DNA from: Collinsella ihumii | Lineage (GTDB): Bacteria > Actinomycetota > Coriobacteriia > Coriobacteriales > Coriobacteriaceae | Direction: 5' to 3' | NCBI RefSeq assembly: GCF_900046475.1 | Contig: NZ_FCOU01000005.1 | Location: forward strand, 124,001 to 188,000 | DNA length: 64,000 nt | Shown: positions 25,656 through 34,891 of the stretch, one piece after another | Layout: the number at the start of each line of letters is the position of its first letter | Numbering within the stretch: the stretch's first letter is position 1 | Translations under genes and position numbers: made by a program | Notes under the pieces: model-generated | The model's database searches: none | What the model was told of the DNA's origin: nothing | Seen by the model: only the letters and a program-made list of their open reading frames with translations

Positions 25656-26711
25656 ATGGACATCGACAGCTTCACCGAATCGCTCCAGCAAGAAGACCTC
25701 AACGAGACCGCGCTGCGCGTCCTCAACCTTCTGTTCATCCTCAACGCGTCCGCCACTCCCCTATCCACCGAGCAGATTCTCCAGGACTCGGATCTTGGAT
25801 ACGGTTCGGCGAACCGCGCATCGGATCTCAAGAAGTTCAAACGCGACCGCGAGAAGCTCGCCGAACACGGTGTCTCGATCGTGGAGGTGAGGCCCGCCGG
25901 CGCGAAGCAGACCGAGGAGAGCCTCTGGACCATCGACCGCGCCAACACGTACGCCACGCTCGGCATCATCACGCAGAAGGATGCGGACACCCTGCTGAGA
26001 GCCGTCGACGAATGCCTCGCGCGTAAGGAGATTCCCTACCGCAGGGCCCTGATCAACATCAGGCACCGCCTCCACGCACTGACCCATCCCCTCAAGCAGA
26101 GCGATTCGGATGGTGCAGACGGCCGTGATGTAGACGCGCACGCGGCGATCGGAACCGCACCAAGCGACCGCATCGCCGACGCACTTTGGAGCGCATACAC
26201 CTTGAAGCGCAAGGTTCGATTTGCCTATCGCGACGCGCGCGGGCGCGACACGTCGAGGACCATGGCGATCTGGGGCATCTTCACCCAGCACGGTCACAGC
26301 TACTACGTCGGGCTCGACGAGCAGAGCGGGGGCGTTCGAACGTTTCGCGGCGACCGCATCACGCGTGTGTGGCGTCCGTCGGGCAACTACACCATTCCGC
26401 GCTGGTTCAACATCCACGACTACCTGTTTATGCCATTCGATATGGCAGGCGGCATGACCACAGCCGTGAGCTTCAGGTTTCCCGACGGTATCGGACAGGC
26501 GGAGATCGAGTCGCTCACCAAAGGGCGCGGTGCACTCGAGCGGCGGCCGGATACGGGCGCATGGATTTGGACGGTCAAGGTCAGCGACATGCGCGCTGCG
26601 GCGCAGTTCGCCCTGGCACACGCGCAGATGGGCATGCGCCCGCAGAGTCCAAAGCAGTTGGTCGACGCATGGAACACGATGATTGACAAGGCGGTCGAAT
26701 CGCATGGCTAA
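25656..26711 (+). CDS. pafB: WYL-domain transcriptional regulator, PafB-like
   Basis: A 351-residue regulator starting at the ATG at 25656 (MDIDSFTESLQQEDLNETAL), after GAAGGG; longer in-frame readings have no ribosome site. An N-terminal winged helix (about residues 18-75, FKRDREKLAEHGVSIVE at its end) is followed by a helical bridge and a WYL domain (RKVRFAYRDARGRDTSRTM, then YYVGLDEQSGGVRTFRGDRI). PafB pairs with PafC in Actinobacteria as a DNA-damage activator that binds ssDNA through WYL domains. The 8-bp overlap with a second WYL gene makes this assignment likely. Confidence 0.75.
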   Translation: MDIDSFTESLQQEDLNETALRVLNLLFILNASATPLSTEQILQDSDLGYGSANRASDLKKFKRDREKLAEHGVSIVEVRPAGAKQTEESLWTIDRANTYATLGIITQKDADTLLRAVDECLARKEIPYRRALINIRHRLHALTHPLKQSDSDGADGRDVDAHAAIGTAPSDRIADALWSAYTLKRKVRFAYRDARGRDTSRTMAIWGIFTQHGHSYYVGLDEQSGGVRTFRGDRITRVWRPSGNYTIPRWFNIHDYLFMPFDMAGGMTTAVSFRFPDGIGQAEIESLTKGRGALERRPDTGAWIWTVKVSDMRAAAQFALAHAQMGMRPQSPKQLVDAWNTMIDKAVESHG

Positions 26712-27624
26712 CACACCGAATATCACCACCGAGCGCATGATCGCCCTGGGCATCCGCCTGCTCGAGGCGCTCACGGCCGCACCCCAACAAACCCTCGACA
26801 TCAACGACGCCGCATGCGCACTCGGCGTCCCCGCGCAGGATATCCCGTCGATCGTCAGCACGCTCGGCGCGCTCTCCGACCGATCGAGCGGTGCCCGAGC
26901 GGCCCTCTCCCTCGAGGGAAACACGATTCGCCTTGTTGGGGATTCCGCCCTCATCATGCCGCTCAGGCTGAGCGTCGAAGAGGGCATGGTGCTCTCGCAC
27001 GTGCTCGATGTACTGAATATCGACGATGCGACGCGCGAACGCGTCCAGCGCTCCCTCATGCCGCTCGATGAGACCCCCTCGACCGAAGGACTTGCAGAGC
27101 CGTCGCGCTACGGCCAATGGTTCACACGGATCGGCGAGGCACTCGAGGATGGTGTTCGCTGCACGATGGCCTACCGTTCGCTCACACAAGAGAGCCCGAC
27201 CGAGCGTCTGGTCGACCCGATTGCCCTGCAAGAAGAAGCCGATGCGGTATATCTGATTGCCTGGGACATCAATAAAGACGCAGAGCGGCGCTATCGTCTT
27301 GACCGTATTGACCGTTTTGAGTTTACCGACGACTCGGTGTCTCCGCATGACGCTGTCCACCGTTCAACAGCTGAGAGCTTACGGACCACGGGCAACCGAG
27401 CGCGCCTGAAGATGGAAGACGGCTACCTCGCGCAGCTCGATTGGGCCGGCATCGGGGAGGTCGTCTCGGACGGAAAGGGCACTTCTTTGTGCACTGTCTT
27501 CTATTCCTCCGAACCATGGCTGTTCGACCAGATCCTCGCAGCGGGAGGCGCATGCACCATCGTCGAGCCGCAGGGCGTACGCGACCGGTTCGTCGCCTAC
27601 GCCCGCAGCCTGCTCATAGCATAA
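26704..27624 (+). CDS. pafC: WYL-domain transcriptional regulator, PafC-like
   Basis: A 306-residue partner of the upstream PafB-like protein; its ATG overlaps the upstream stop codon by 8 bp (ATGGCTAA). The N-terminal segment (ALGIRLLEALTAAP... to LRLSVEEGMVLSHVLDVLNI) fits the winged-helix and bridge, and the WYL part reads CTMAYRSLTQESPTERLVDP and VYLIAWDINKDAERRYRLDR. In mycobacteria the PafBC heterodimer activates most LexA-independent DNA-repair genes. The gene ends in a REP-like element shared with the convergent dinG gene. Confidence 0.75.
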   Translation: MANTPNITTERMIALGIRLLEALTAAPQQTLDINDAACALGVPAQDIPSIVSTLGALSDRSSGARAALSLEGNTIRLVGDSALIMPLRLSVEEGMVLSHVLDVLNIDDATRERVQRSLMPLDETPSTEGLAEPSRYGQWFTRIGEALEDGVRCTMAYRSLTQESPTERLVDPIALQEEADAVYLIAWDINKDAERRYRLDRIDRFEFTDDSVSPHDAVHRSTAESLRTTGNRARLKMEDGYLAQLDWAGIGEVVSDGKGTSLCTVFYSSEPWLFDQILAAGGACTIVEPQGVRDRFVAYARSLLIA

Positions 27625-27665
27625 TGGGTCATTTGGGGACGGGTTCGTTCCAACCCATTGTGACC
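27623..27665. repeat. REP-like element with GGGGACGGGTTCGTTCCA core
   Basis: AATGGGT (27623-27629) pairs with ACCCATT (27653-27659) around an 18-bp core that is identical to the arms of the 47.6-kb element; GGTCA/TGACC offers an alternative pairing. It fills the space between convergent pafC and dinG and may terminate both. Confidence 0.8.
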
Positions 27666-27687
27666 GTTCAGGTATCGGTCATATCTT

Positions 27688-30588
27688 CTAGCGCTCGTGC
27701 GCGCGCCTCCACAGCTCAAGATAGCGCCCGACCTGGTTGCTCTCGATACGCTGATACCCCGAGGTCGGCAACGAGTTGAGGAACTTCTTGCCATAGCCCT
27801 TGGTCACCAGGCGAGAATCAGCGAGCACCAGCACGCCGACATCGGATGACGAGCGAATCAGGCGACCGGCAGCCTGCTTGACCTCGAGAACCGCTTCGGG
27901 CAGCGCATACTGCGCCCATGCCCGCTCCTCGCGCAAGCCGCGCTCGCACGCAAGCGGGTCGGTCGGGCTCGAGAACGGCAGCTTCGGGATCACCACGCAG
28001 CGCAGCGTGTCCCCGGATGCATCGAAGCCCTCCCAAAAGGCTTTAAGCGCAAACAACGACGAGGACTTCTCGGAAATGAAGTGATCGCGCAGCTGACGTG
28101 CCGAGGCACTGCGCTGCTGGCAGGCGAGCTCGAGGCCGACGGCGGCCAGCTTGGGCTCGACGCGAGCATAGAGATCCTCCATGTCGCGACGGTTGGTGAA
28201 CAGCGTGAGCGCCGAGCCGCCCATTGCGATATGGACATCGACGAGCAGCTGCTCGAGCGTCCCCAGATACGCATCACGGTTGCGCGGGTCCGGTACGTCA
28301 CCCGCCACCACCACCGTCATGTTCTCATCGAAGTCGTAACTCGAATCGAGATGCAGCGCCCGCGAGGAACCCTGCGGGAGACGATCGAGACCGACCGCGC
28401 GCTCAAAGTGGTTGAAAGCTCCTGCGATGGAGATCGTAGCAGACGTGAAGATCGCCGTGTGGACCTCGGGAAGCCAACGCTCGGCCAGCATCTCGCCGAC
28501 ATCGAGCAACTCCGCGGTCAGCGACTCGCCACCGGCGCGCAGGCGACGATTCACCTGAAGCGAATAGACGTAGCGGTCGTTTTCACCCTTTACGATGAGG
28601 TCAAGGCCGTCGAGCATCTCCTTCAACCGGCGCGCCCCGTCGGCCACATCGACCACAAGGTCGGGCTTGTCCTCGGCAACGGTCTCCACCAGCGACGACA
28701 CGTTGCGCTGGGCCTCTTCGAGCGCATCGACGGCTGTCAGGGCGATAGGCAGGAAGTGCTGCCAACCGTCGCTTTCGCGCATATCCGGACCGATCCAGAT
28801 GTTCGCGGCGTCATACCCGTCCGACCTTCCGCAGCGCGCGAGGTCGCGGACCCCGTCGAACACCTCGGCCATGGCAAGCGAGGCGCGCTGCACCGTCGCC
28901 ACCGCCTTGGCCGACAGTCCCATATACAGCGTCATGGCGTCTGACCCGGCGAGGTTGCGGATCAACTGCCCCAAGGCGCCCGAGCGCTCGCCGCCCAGAC
29001 GTTCAAATATGGAACGAGACTCATCCGCCGACACGGTCACTGCCCACTGCCGACGCGCCTCACGCTCGATGGAATGCGCCTCATCGACAACCCAATGCCT
29101 GATCGGGGGCAATATCTTGCCGTCCGCCGCAACGTTGCGGAACAGCAGCGAGTGATTGGTCACGACGACATCCACGCGCGCCGCACGCCGGCGAGCGCCG
29201 TGTACAAGGCACTTGTCAGGGAAAAACGGGCAGAGCCTGCGGGCGCACTCGCGTGAAGGGGTCGTCAGGTCCGCGCGGTTGACGCTGCGCCATCGGATCC
29301 CAAGGCCGTCGAGATCCCCTGTCGGCGACTGGCAGACGTATGCGTAGATGACCGCAACGGCCGTCAGCGTGTCAGCAGGGTCACGCGTCGTCTTGATCTC
29401 CGCATCGGAGCGGCTCAGGCGCTCGAGCTTGCGCAGGCAGGGGTAGTGATCGTACCCCTTGAGCGCGCAGAACGTCAGGCCGCCCTCGATCTCGCGCGCC
29501 AGGCGCGGCAGCTCATGATAGATGAGCTGGTCGGCAAGGTTGTTCGATTTGGTGGCGACGCCTACCGTCACGCGGTTGCGACGAGCCGCCTCGGCGAGCG
29601 GCACGAGGTAGGCGATGGATTTGCCGACGCCCGTTCCCGCCTCGATCACGCGATGCGTGCTGGTCGCGAGGGCATCGCGCACCTCGCACGCCATCTGCAC
29701 CTGCTCGGCGCGGGGCTCGTACTCGGGATACATCCGGTTGACCAGGCCGCCCGGCGCATAGTGCGCGCGAATCTCCTCGGAGGTCGGCATCGAGAGAAAC
29801 GGCAGGTTATCGGCATCGATGCGCTCCTCGGGAGCCTGCGCGCGAAGAACCTCGGTGCGGGCGGCGGCGAGCGAGAAGATCGCATCGGGATCCTCCCCCG
29901 CCAAGAACGAGAAGATGGGGCGATAGCTCCACGGAACGTCGGGGTGCATATCCGCCAGGCGGCGCATCAACCCCCGCGGCAGGTCGCTCAGCGCCACCAG
30001 CAGAATGCGCCAGACGCCGCACAGCGCCTCGACATCATCGATCGCCCGGTGCGAGACGGCACTGCACCCGAACAATTCGGCCAAATTCGACAGCTTGTGC
30101 GAAGACAGGCGCGGAAGCGCGATGCGCGACAGGGCAAGAGAATCGATCCACACGTCGCTGACGCGAACGCCTCCCTTGACCGCCTCGATGAACGAGCGGT
30201 CGAACGCGGCGTTATGCGCGATAACGGGGCAACCGCCGACAAAATCCTCGAGCAGGGCGACCGCCTCCTCAGGAGACGGCGCGTGAGCGACATCGGCATC
30301 CGTAATGCCCGTCAAACGGACGATCTCGTCGGGAATCGGAACGCCCGGATGCACGAAGGTGTCGAACTTGTCGACGATTTCCCGACCCCTCAGACGGGCT
30401 GCGGCGATCTCGATAAGCCGGTTGTCCTGCACCGAAAGACCCGTGGTCTCGGTATCGAGGACGATCACGTCCTCCTCGATCAGGCCGAACGAACGCGTCT
30501 GCGCGCGCTCGGCCAGCGTTTCGTAATTCTGCACGATGAACTCGGGGGTTCCCGCCATCACCGCGTTCCGTATGGTCAAATCCGGCAT
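27688..30588 (-). CDS. dinG: DinG-family helicase with N-terminal DnaQ-like exonuclease
   Basis: A 966-residue fusion. Residues 35-200 are a DEDDh 3'-5' exonuclease with ExoI DTETTG, ExoII HNAAFD and ExoIII HRAIDD. The helicase part follows, with Walker A IEAGTGVGKS at about residue 318, a cysteine-rich Fe-S segment (CALKGYDHYPC, then CARRLCPFFPDKC) and the box VVDEAHSIE. The C-terminal motifs include FWEGFDASGD and AAGRLIRSSSD. This is the DnaQ-DinG arrangement known from Firmicutes and Actinobacteria, used in resolving damaged or structured DNA. It follows ddl by 9 bp, with AGGGG before the ATG. Confidence 0.93.
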   Translation of the reverse strand: MPDLTIRNAVMAGTPEFIVQNYETLAERAQTRSFGLIEEDVIVLDTETTGLSVQDNRLIEIAAARLRGREIVDKFDTFVHPGVPIPDEIVRLTGITDADVAHAPSPEEAVALLEDFVGGCPVIAHNAAFDRSFIEAVKGGVRVSDVWIDSLALSRIALPRLSSHKLSNLAELFGCSAVSHRAIDDVEALCGVWRILLVALSDLPRGLMRRLADMHPDVPWSYRPIFSFLAGEDPDAIFSLAAARTEVLRAQAPEERIDADNLPFLSMPTSEEIRAHYAPGGLVNRMYPEYEPRAEQVQMACEVRDALATSTHRVIEAGTGVGKSIAYLVPLAEAARRNRVTVGVATKSNNLADQLIYHELPRLAREIEGGLTFCALKGYDHYPCLRKLERLSRSDAEIKTTRDPADTLTAVAVIYAYVCQSPTGDLDGLGIRWRSVNRADLTTPSRECARRLCPFFPDKCLVHGARRRAARVDVVVTNHSLLFRNVAADGKILPPIRHWVVDEAHSIEREARRQWAVTVSADESRSIFERLGGERSGALGQLIRNLAGSDAMTLYMGLSAKAVATVQRASLAMAEVFDGVRDLARCGRSDGYDAANIWIGPDMRESDGWQHFLPIALTAVDALEEAQRNVSSLVETVAEDKPDLVVDVADGARRLKEMLDGLDLIVKGENDRYVYSLQVNRRLRAGGESLTAELLDVGEMLAERWLPEVHTAIFTSATISIAGAFNHFERAVGLDRLPQGSSRALHLDSSYDFDENMTVVVAGDVPDPRNRDAYLGTLEQLLVDVHIAMGGSALTLFTNRRDMEDLYARVEPKLAAVGLELACQQRSASARQLRDHFISEKSSSLFALKAFWEGFDASGDTLRCVVIPKLPFSSPTDPLACERGLREERAWAQYALPEAVLEVKQAAGRLIRSSSDVGVLVLADSRLVTKGYGKKFLNSLPTSGYQRIESNQVGRYLELWRRAHER

Positions 30589-30597
30589 CCGATGCCC

Positions 30598-31560
30598 CTA
30601 CTTGCGCTCATGGCGAGCGATCGCCATGTCGACCAGCTCGGCGCACACGTCGGAGAACGCACGGCCCTCATGACGCACCTCGTCAGGGAACAGCGAGGTT
30701 TCCGTCATGCCAGGGATCGTGTTCGTCTCAAGAATCACCGGACCGTCCTTCGTCACGATGAAGTCGGTGCGGGAGAACCCGAAGCACCCCAGCGCGCGAT
30801 GCGCGCGGCAGGCGAGCTCCTGCGCCTGCGCGTACACGTCCTCGGGGAGACGGGCGGGAATGCGGTGAATGCTGTCCGAGACCACGTACTTCACGGAGAG
30901 ATCGTAGAAATCGACCTCATCGGGGCAGCAGATCTCCACGATCGGCAGTGCGCGCAAGGAGTCGTCATCGCCAAAAACACCGACGGTGATCTCCGTACCC
31001 GTCAAGCATGATTCGACAAGGACCTTGCTGCTGTATTCAAATGCCCGCTCAATCGCCTTAGGCAGCTCCTGCGCATCGGATACCTTGGTCACGCCATAGC
31101 TCGATCCGTTGATCGCAGGCTTGACAAACAGGTCGTGTCCGAGCGATGCGACGATCGCATCCGGGTCGATCTTCTCGCCGCGGCGGATGGCGACACCGTC
31201 CGCCACCGGAATACCCGCGCGCTCATAGAGGGCCTTGGAAAGGTCCTTGTCGACACCGCACGCGCTGGCAAGCGCATCTGAACCGGTGTACGGCATGTCC
31301 AGGTACTCCATCAGGTGCTGAATCATGCCGTCCTCGCCACCAGCGCCATGCAGGGCGATGAACGCAGCGTCGTAGCCACCCGCGCGGATATCATCCAGAA
31401 AGCCCTTGTCGGCAGGATCAAGCAGATCAACGGTGCCAAAGCCCGCCTCACGAAGGGCTGCGGCCGCATTCTTTCCCGAGGAGAACGAGATCTCGCGCTC
31501 CGATGACATTCCACCCGCCAGTACGGCGATGCGCATAGCGCTTCGTTGATCGCTTCCCAT
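30598..31560 (-). CDS. ddl: D-alanine--D-alanine ligase
   Basis: A 320-residue ATP-grasp enzyme making D-Ala-D-Ala for peptidoglycan. The start at 31560 (protein MGSDQRSAMRIAVLAGGMSS) has GGAG eight bases upstream. Motifs: AGGMSSEREISFSSG, ALHGAGGEDG, FVKPAINGSSYGVTKV for the ATP site and ILETNTIPGMTETSLFP for the metal/D-Ala site. In the Ddl omega-loop region the sequence is VDFYDLSVKYV, where a Tyr/Lys pair as in D-Ala-specific ligases is seen (YDLSVKY), so the depsipeptide-forming (vancomycin-resistance) type is not indicated. Co-directional with dinG, 9 bp apart. Confidence 0.95.
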   Translation of the reverse strand: MGSDQRSAMRIAVLAGGMSSEREISFSSGKNAAAALREAGFGTVDLLDPADKGFLDDIRAGGYDAAFIALHGAGGEDGMIQHLMEYLDMPYTGSDALASACGVDKDLSKALYERAGIPVADGVAIRRGEKIDPDAIVASLGHDLFVKPAINGSSYGVTKVSDAQELPKAIERAFEYSSKVLVESCLTGTEITVGVFGDDDSLRALPIVEICCPDEVDFYDLSVKYVVSDSIHRIPARLPEDVYAQAQELACRAHRALGCFGFSRTDFIVTKDGPVILETNTIPGMTETSLFPDEVRHEGRAFSDVCAELVDMAIARHERK

Positions 31561-31696
31561 GGTTTGCACTCCTTTATCGCGGGCAGGCCCGTCATGATGT
31601 TGTTTGTCCAATGCGGGCCGTTCATTCAATACGAACCCGCGCAATTACCTTATTGTATAGGTAAGTTGTTACCCATGATTCCTTGAAAGGTCCTGT

Positions 31697-32740
31697 ATGG
31701 AACGTTCAAATCGCATGCGCGACATCCGCTCTCTGACGGCCGACGAAATCGCCGAGCTCGTCCAGGAGCTCGGCCAGCCCGCGTTTCGAGCAAAGCAGAT
31801 CTGCGAATGGGTCTTCACCAAGCACGTCTCTTCGTTTGAGGAGATGACCAATATCCCCAAAAAGCTGCGCGAACAGCTCTCTGAGCACTTCTCCTTCCGC
31901 CTTCCCGAGGAGCTTGTCAAGCAGGTCTCGCACGACGGGTCCCGCAAGTATCTCCTTGAGTTCAGCGACGGCACGTCGGTCGAGACCGTCGGCATGCCCA
32001 GCAAAAACAAGCTTGCTGTCTGCGTCTCGACTCAGGCGGGCTGCGCCATGGGTTGCGCGTTCTGCGCGACGGGCTTCAATGGCCTTACACGCTCACTCAG
32101 CGCACAGGAGATCGTCGATCAAGTTCGCCACGTCGCCATGGATTTTGATGAGCGCGTCACCAGCGTCGTCTTCATGGGGCAGGGCGAGCCGTTTGCAAAC
32201 TTCGATGCGACCGTCGAGGCGCTCCGCATGCTCAACGATCCGGATGGCTACGCCATCGGCGCCCGCCATCTGACCGTTTCCACCTGCGGCGTCATTCCCG
32301 GTATCAAGCGTTTTTCGGAGCTCCCCGAGCAGTTCACGCTCGCCATCTCGCTCCATTCCGCTGTTCAAAGCACCCGCAACAAGCTGATGCCCGGCGTCAA
32401 GAAGTACACGCTCCCCCGCCTGCACGAGGCGATTCAAGCGTATGTCGAGAAGACCGGACGCCGCCCGACCTACGAGTTCGCCATGATCGACGGCATCAAC
32501 GACACCAATCCCGAGATGGAAGCCCTGATCGATTTCTGCCGCGGCACACTTTGCCACGTCAACCTCATTCAGCTCAACGACACCCCGGGGTCGCTCCTCA
32601 AGCCCTCCCCCATGAAGAAGGTCGAAACGCTTCAGAAGCGCCTGCAGATGCATGGTGTCGAGGCAACTATCCGCAACTCGCGCGGCAATGACATCGATGC
32701 CGCCTGTGGCCAGCTCAAGCAGCGCCTGATTCAACCCTAG
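31697..32740 (+). CDS. rlmN: 23S rRNA (A2503-C2)/tRNA methyltransferase RlmN
   Basis: A 347-residue radical-SAM enzyme that methylates C2 of A2503 in 23S rRNA and A37 in some tRNAs. The radical-SAM cluster motif is CAMGCAFC (CX3CX2C) at about residue 117. The two mechanistic cysteines of the family have counterparts: one early (AVCVSTQ) and one late (IDAACGQL). GQGEPFANFD and the ISLHSA strand are further RlmN hallmarks. The ATG at 31697 follows AAAGG. It is a single-gene unit that ends in a strong terminator. Confidence 0.96.
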   Translation: MERSNRMRDIRSLTADEIAELVQELGQPAFRAKQICEWVFTKHVSSFEEMTNIPKKLREQLSEHFSFRLPEELVKQVSHDGSRKYLLEFSDGTSVETVGMPSKNKLAVCVSTQAGCAMGCAFCATGFNGLTRSLSAQEIVDQVRHVAMDFDERVTSVVFMGQGEPFANFDATVEALRMLNDPDGYAIGARHLTVSTCGVIPGIKRFSELPEQFTLAISLHSAVQSTRNKLMPGVKKYTLPRLHEAIQAYVEKTGRRPTYEFAMIDGINDTNPEMEALIDFCRGTLCHVNLIQLNDTPGSLLKPSPMKKVETLQKRLQMHGVEATIRNSRGNDIDAACGQLKQRLIQP

Positions 32741-32756
32741 TGAACCATTGATCGAT

Positions 32757-32772
32757 TGTTTCACATGAAACC
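32757..32772. promoter_or_regulatory. parS-like site (one mismatch)
   Basis: TGTTTCACATGAAACC differs from the ParB-binding consensus TGTTTCACGTGAAACA at the central CG and the last base. It sits right before the rlmN terminator and 2 kb from the parS cluster. Confidence 0.5.
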
Positions 32773-32773
32773 T

Positions 32774-32815
32774 AAGGCGCCGGATAACAATGTTGTTATC
32801 CGGCGCCTTTTCTAT
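32774..32815 (+). terminator. Terminator of rlmN, usable from both strands
   Basis: A 17-bp perfect stem (AAGGCGCCGGATAACAA / TTGTTATCCGGCGCCTT, 32774-32809) is followed by a T-rich tract on the plus strand. The convergent gene at 32835 may share it. Confidence 0.9.
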
Positions 32816-32834
32816 TATATGATTTCTATTTTAC

Positions 32835-33089
32835 TTAATAACCAATGCTTTCCCACTGGTTTTTAACCCAGTCTTGATTGATCTTGGGGTTTTTGGTCAT
32901 TTGCGCGGTTCTCACAGCAACATCTTCCGTCATGTCGCCAACTTTCTTTTTGGATGTTTGATATACATCCTTTGCACCTCGCGTGAGCCTTCCGCGCAGC
33001 TCACTATCTGTTGCAAGCTTATACCCGACAAAGGCGCCTGCTGCGACGGCGGCCCCGGCTATGATTGCGGAAATAATCCTACTCTTCAT
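32835..33089 (-). CDS. Small YtxH-like membrane protein
   Basis: An 84-residue protein starting MKSRIISAIIAG from the ATG at 33089, which has GGGAGC eight bases upstream and overlaps the parB stop by 11 bp. One N-terminal membrane helix (AAVAAGAFVGYKLA) with GxxxG-like spacing is followed by an amphipathic, lysine-rich region (LTRGAKDVYQTSKKKVGDM), the pattern of YtxH-type proteins. Function unknown. Translational coupling to parB suggests co-expression with the partition operon. Confidence 0.7.
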   Translation of the reverse strand: MKSRIISAIIAGAAVAAGAFVGYKLATDSELRGRLTRGAKDVYQTSKKKVGDMTEDVAVRTAQMTKNPKINQDWVKNQWESIGY

Positions 33090-33972
33090 CGTCCAGCTCC
33101 CTACTTGTCGCATCATTCATCACATGCTGCAAGATTTGAGCGAGCTCTTCTTCGTCCTTGAACTCAATCTCGATCTTATTCTTTCCTCGCGCGGCCTTCA
33201 CTTTCACATTGGTATTAAAGACCTGACGAAGCACACGTGCTGCCTTCTTGAACGATTGAGGTGTGACAGGACGAGGGGGCTTTGGCGTTTCACCGACAGA
33301 AAACAACGGTGCAAGGTTTTCTGTCGCTCGAACGGAAAGGCCTTCAGCAACAACCTTCTCCGCCAGCTTGATACGCTGCTCTTCAAACGGAACCGCAAGA
33401 ATCGCACGAGCATGGCCGGCGGTCAGCTTGCCCTCAAATAACAGATCCTGGACACGCTGGGGCAGATCCAGCAAGCGCAGGGAATTGGTAATTGTCGAGC
33501 GTGACTTTGAGACCGCTTTGGAAAGAGCCTCCTGGGTCATGCCGCTCGCTTTGATGAGCTGACGGTATCCCTTGGCTTCTTCAATCGGATTGAGATCAGA
33601 GCGCTGCAGGTTCTCTATGAGGGCGAGCTGGAGCATCTCTTGGTCATCCACATCTTTGATGACCACAGGGACCTCCTCAAGACCCGCTATCTTAGAAGCT
33701 TGATAGCGGCGCTCTCCTGCGATGATCTCGTAGCCACTATCATCCTTGCGAACAAGAAGCGGTTGAAGCACGCCGTGGGCACGAATGGATTCGCTGAGCT
33801 CTTCAAGCTCAGTTTCATTGAAGTGAGTGCGAGGCTGATTGGGATTCGGGTGAATCTCGCTTATTGACACCATATTGGTAGCGTCATTATTTGATGCAGC
33901 CGCCTCGGTCTGAGCCTCTTGGATCAATGAACCCAACCCGCGGCCAAGCGCCTTCTTCTTTGGACTAGGCAC
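33079..33972 (-). CDS. parB: Chromosome partitioning protein ParB (CTPase)
   Basis: A 297-residue ParB that loads at parS, uses CTP to clamp and slide, and organises the origin. The N-terminal SPKKKALGRGLGSLI motif stimulates ParA. The CTP-binding motifs are visible: GERRYQASKIAG (GERR box) and the ENLQRSDLNPIEEAKGY stretch. A helix-turn-helix for parS follows (GMTQEALSKAVSKSRSTITN), and the C-terminal dimerisation domain ends the protein. The GTG start at 33972 overlaps the parA stop by 8 bp. Four parS-like sites lie within 3 kb. Confidence 0.95.
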   Translation of the reverse strand: MPSPKKKALGRGLGSLIQEAQTEAAASNNDATNMVSISEIHPNPNQPRTHFNETELEELSESIRAHGVLQPLLVRKDDSGYEIIAGERRYQASKIAGLEEVPVVIKDVDDQEMLQLALIENLQRSDLNPIEEAKGYRQLIKASGMTQEALSKAVSKSRSTITNSLRLLDLPQRVQDLLFEGKLTAGHARAILAVPFEEQRIKLAEKVVAEGLSVRATENLAPLFSVGETPKPPRPVTPQSFKKAARVLRQVFNTNVKVKAARGKNKIEIEFKDEEELAQILQHVMNDATSRELDDEE

Positions 33973-34765
33973 GTGCGATCACCTCCCGTGCAAGTTCCCG
34001 ATATGCCTGCGCACCCTTATTGGTGGGCGCATAGGTTACCACCGGCATGCCGAACGAGGGAGCCTCAGAGACCTTGACCGAACGGGGGATGCACGTCTCG
34101 AAGGCCTTATCCCCGAAGTATCCCTTGACTTCGTCTACAACCTGATTCGAGAGTGATGTTCTCGAATCATACATGGTGAGGAGCACGCCAAACGTCTCAA
34201 GCTTCTTATTGATGCGCCCCTTGACCATGCGCATCGACTCCAACAGCTTTGTAACGCCCTCAAGGGCATAGTACTCGCACTGGATTGGTATGAGCACGCT
34301 ATCCGCTGCCGTCAGCGCGTTGATGGTCAACAGGCCAAGCGAGGGCGGGCAATCGATAAAGATGAAATCGAATTCATCGATAATCGGCTCCAGTAGATCC
34401 TTGAGACGTGATTCACGAGCCATAGTGGAAACGAGCTCAATCTCCGCACCTGCAAGCTGAATGGTCGCGGGTACGACAAACACCTTCTCGCAATCCGTGC
34501 CCTGGATAATTTGCTCTGCGGGAACGTCATGGAGCAACGCGTCATACACACAACTCTCAAGCTGTTCCTTCTCGATACCGAACCCGCTTGTTGTATTGCC
34601 CTGGGGATCGAAATCAACGACGAGGACTTTATATCCCTCTTCACTGAGGGCCGCAGCCAAATTAACCGCGGTGGTCGACTTACCTACACCACCTTTTTGG
34701 TTGATGATGGCAATAACCCTCGTATTCATCTCCGTTTTTGAACGCTCGACATCTCTAAAGCCCAC
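33965..34765 (-). CDS. parA: Chromosome partitioning ATPase ParA/Soj
   Basis: A deviant-Walker ATPase of 266 residues. The P-loop is KGGVGKST with the deviant lysine, then VLVVDFDPQGN (Walker A') and FIDCPPSLG (Walker B). I chose the GTG at 34765 because AGGAGG stands five bases before it; the internal ATG at 34729 (MNTRVIAIINQ) is the classical start but its GGAG touches the start codon. ParA drives separation of ParB-bound origins and may affect DnaA. Three exact or near-exact parS sites lie just upstream. Confidence 0.95.
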   Translation of the reverse strand: MGFRDVERSKTEMNTRVIAIINQKGGVGKSTTAVNLAAALSEEGYKVLVVDFDPQGNTTSGFGIEKEQLESCVYDALLHDVPAEQIIQGTDCEKVFVVPATIQLAGAEIELVSTMARESRLKDLLEPIIDEFDFIFIDCPPSLGLLTINALTAADSVLIPIQCEYYALEGVTKLLESMRMVKGRINKKLETFGVLLTMYDSRTSLSNQVVDEVKGYFGDKAFETCIPRSVKVSEAPSFGMPVVTYAPTNKGAQAYRELAREVIARA

Positions 34766-34809
34766 GTCACCCTCCTGCACCACCGACAGTCATTTCCAGG
34801 TGAACACTA

Positions 34810-34825
34810 TGTTTCACGTGAAACG
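34810..34825. promoter_or_regulatory. parS: parS site
   Basis: TGTTTCACGTGAAACG matches the ParB consensus except for the last base. It is the closest of three sites to parA, so ParB binding may also regulate parAB. Confidence 0.9.
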
Positions 34826-34838
34826 TATCCCTATCAAG

Positions 34839-34854
34839 GGTTTCACGTGAAACA
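34839..34854. promoter_or_regulatory. parS: parS site
   Basis: GGTTTCACGTGAAACA has the perfect 14-bp core and differs from the consensus only at the first base. Confidence 0.9.
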
Positions 34855-34875
34855 CGCTGAATCACTCGTTCATTA

Positions 34876-34891
34876 TGTTTCACGTGAAACC
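34876..34891. promoter_or_regulatory. parS: parS site
   Basis: TGTTTCACGTGAAACC has the perfect 14-bp core and differs only at the last base; third member of the cluster. Confidence 0.9.

Noticed and set aside
30598-31560. Vancomycin-resistance type ligase
   Set aside because: The omega-loop region has the Tyr/Lys pattern of ordinary D-Ala-D-Ala ligases, and no vanH or vanX neighbours are present.
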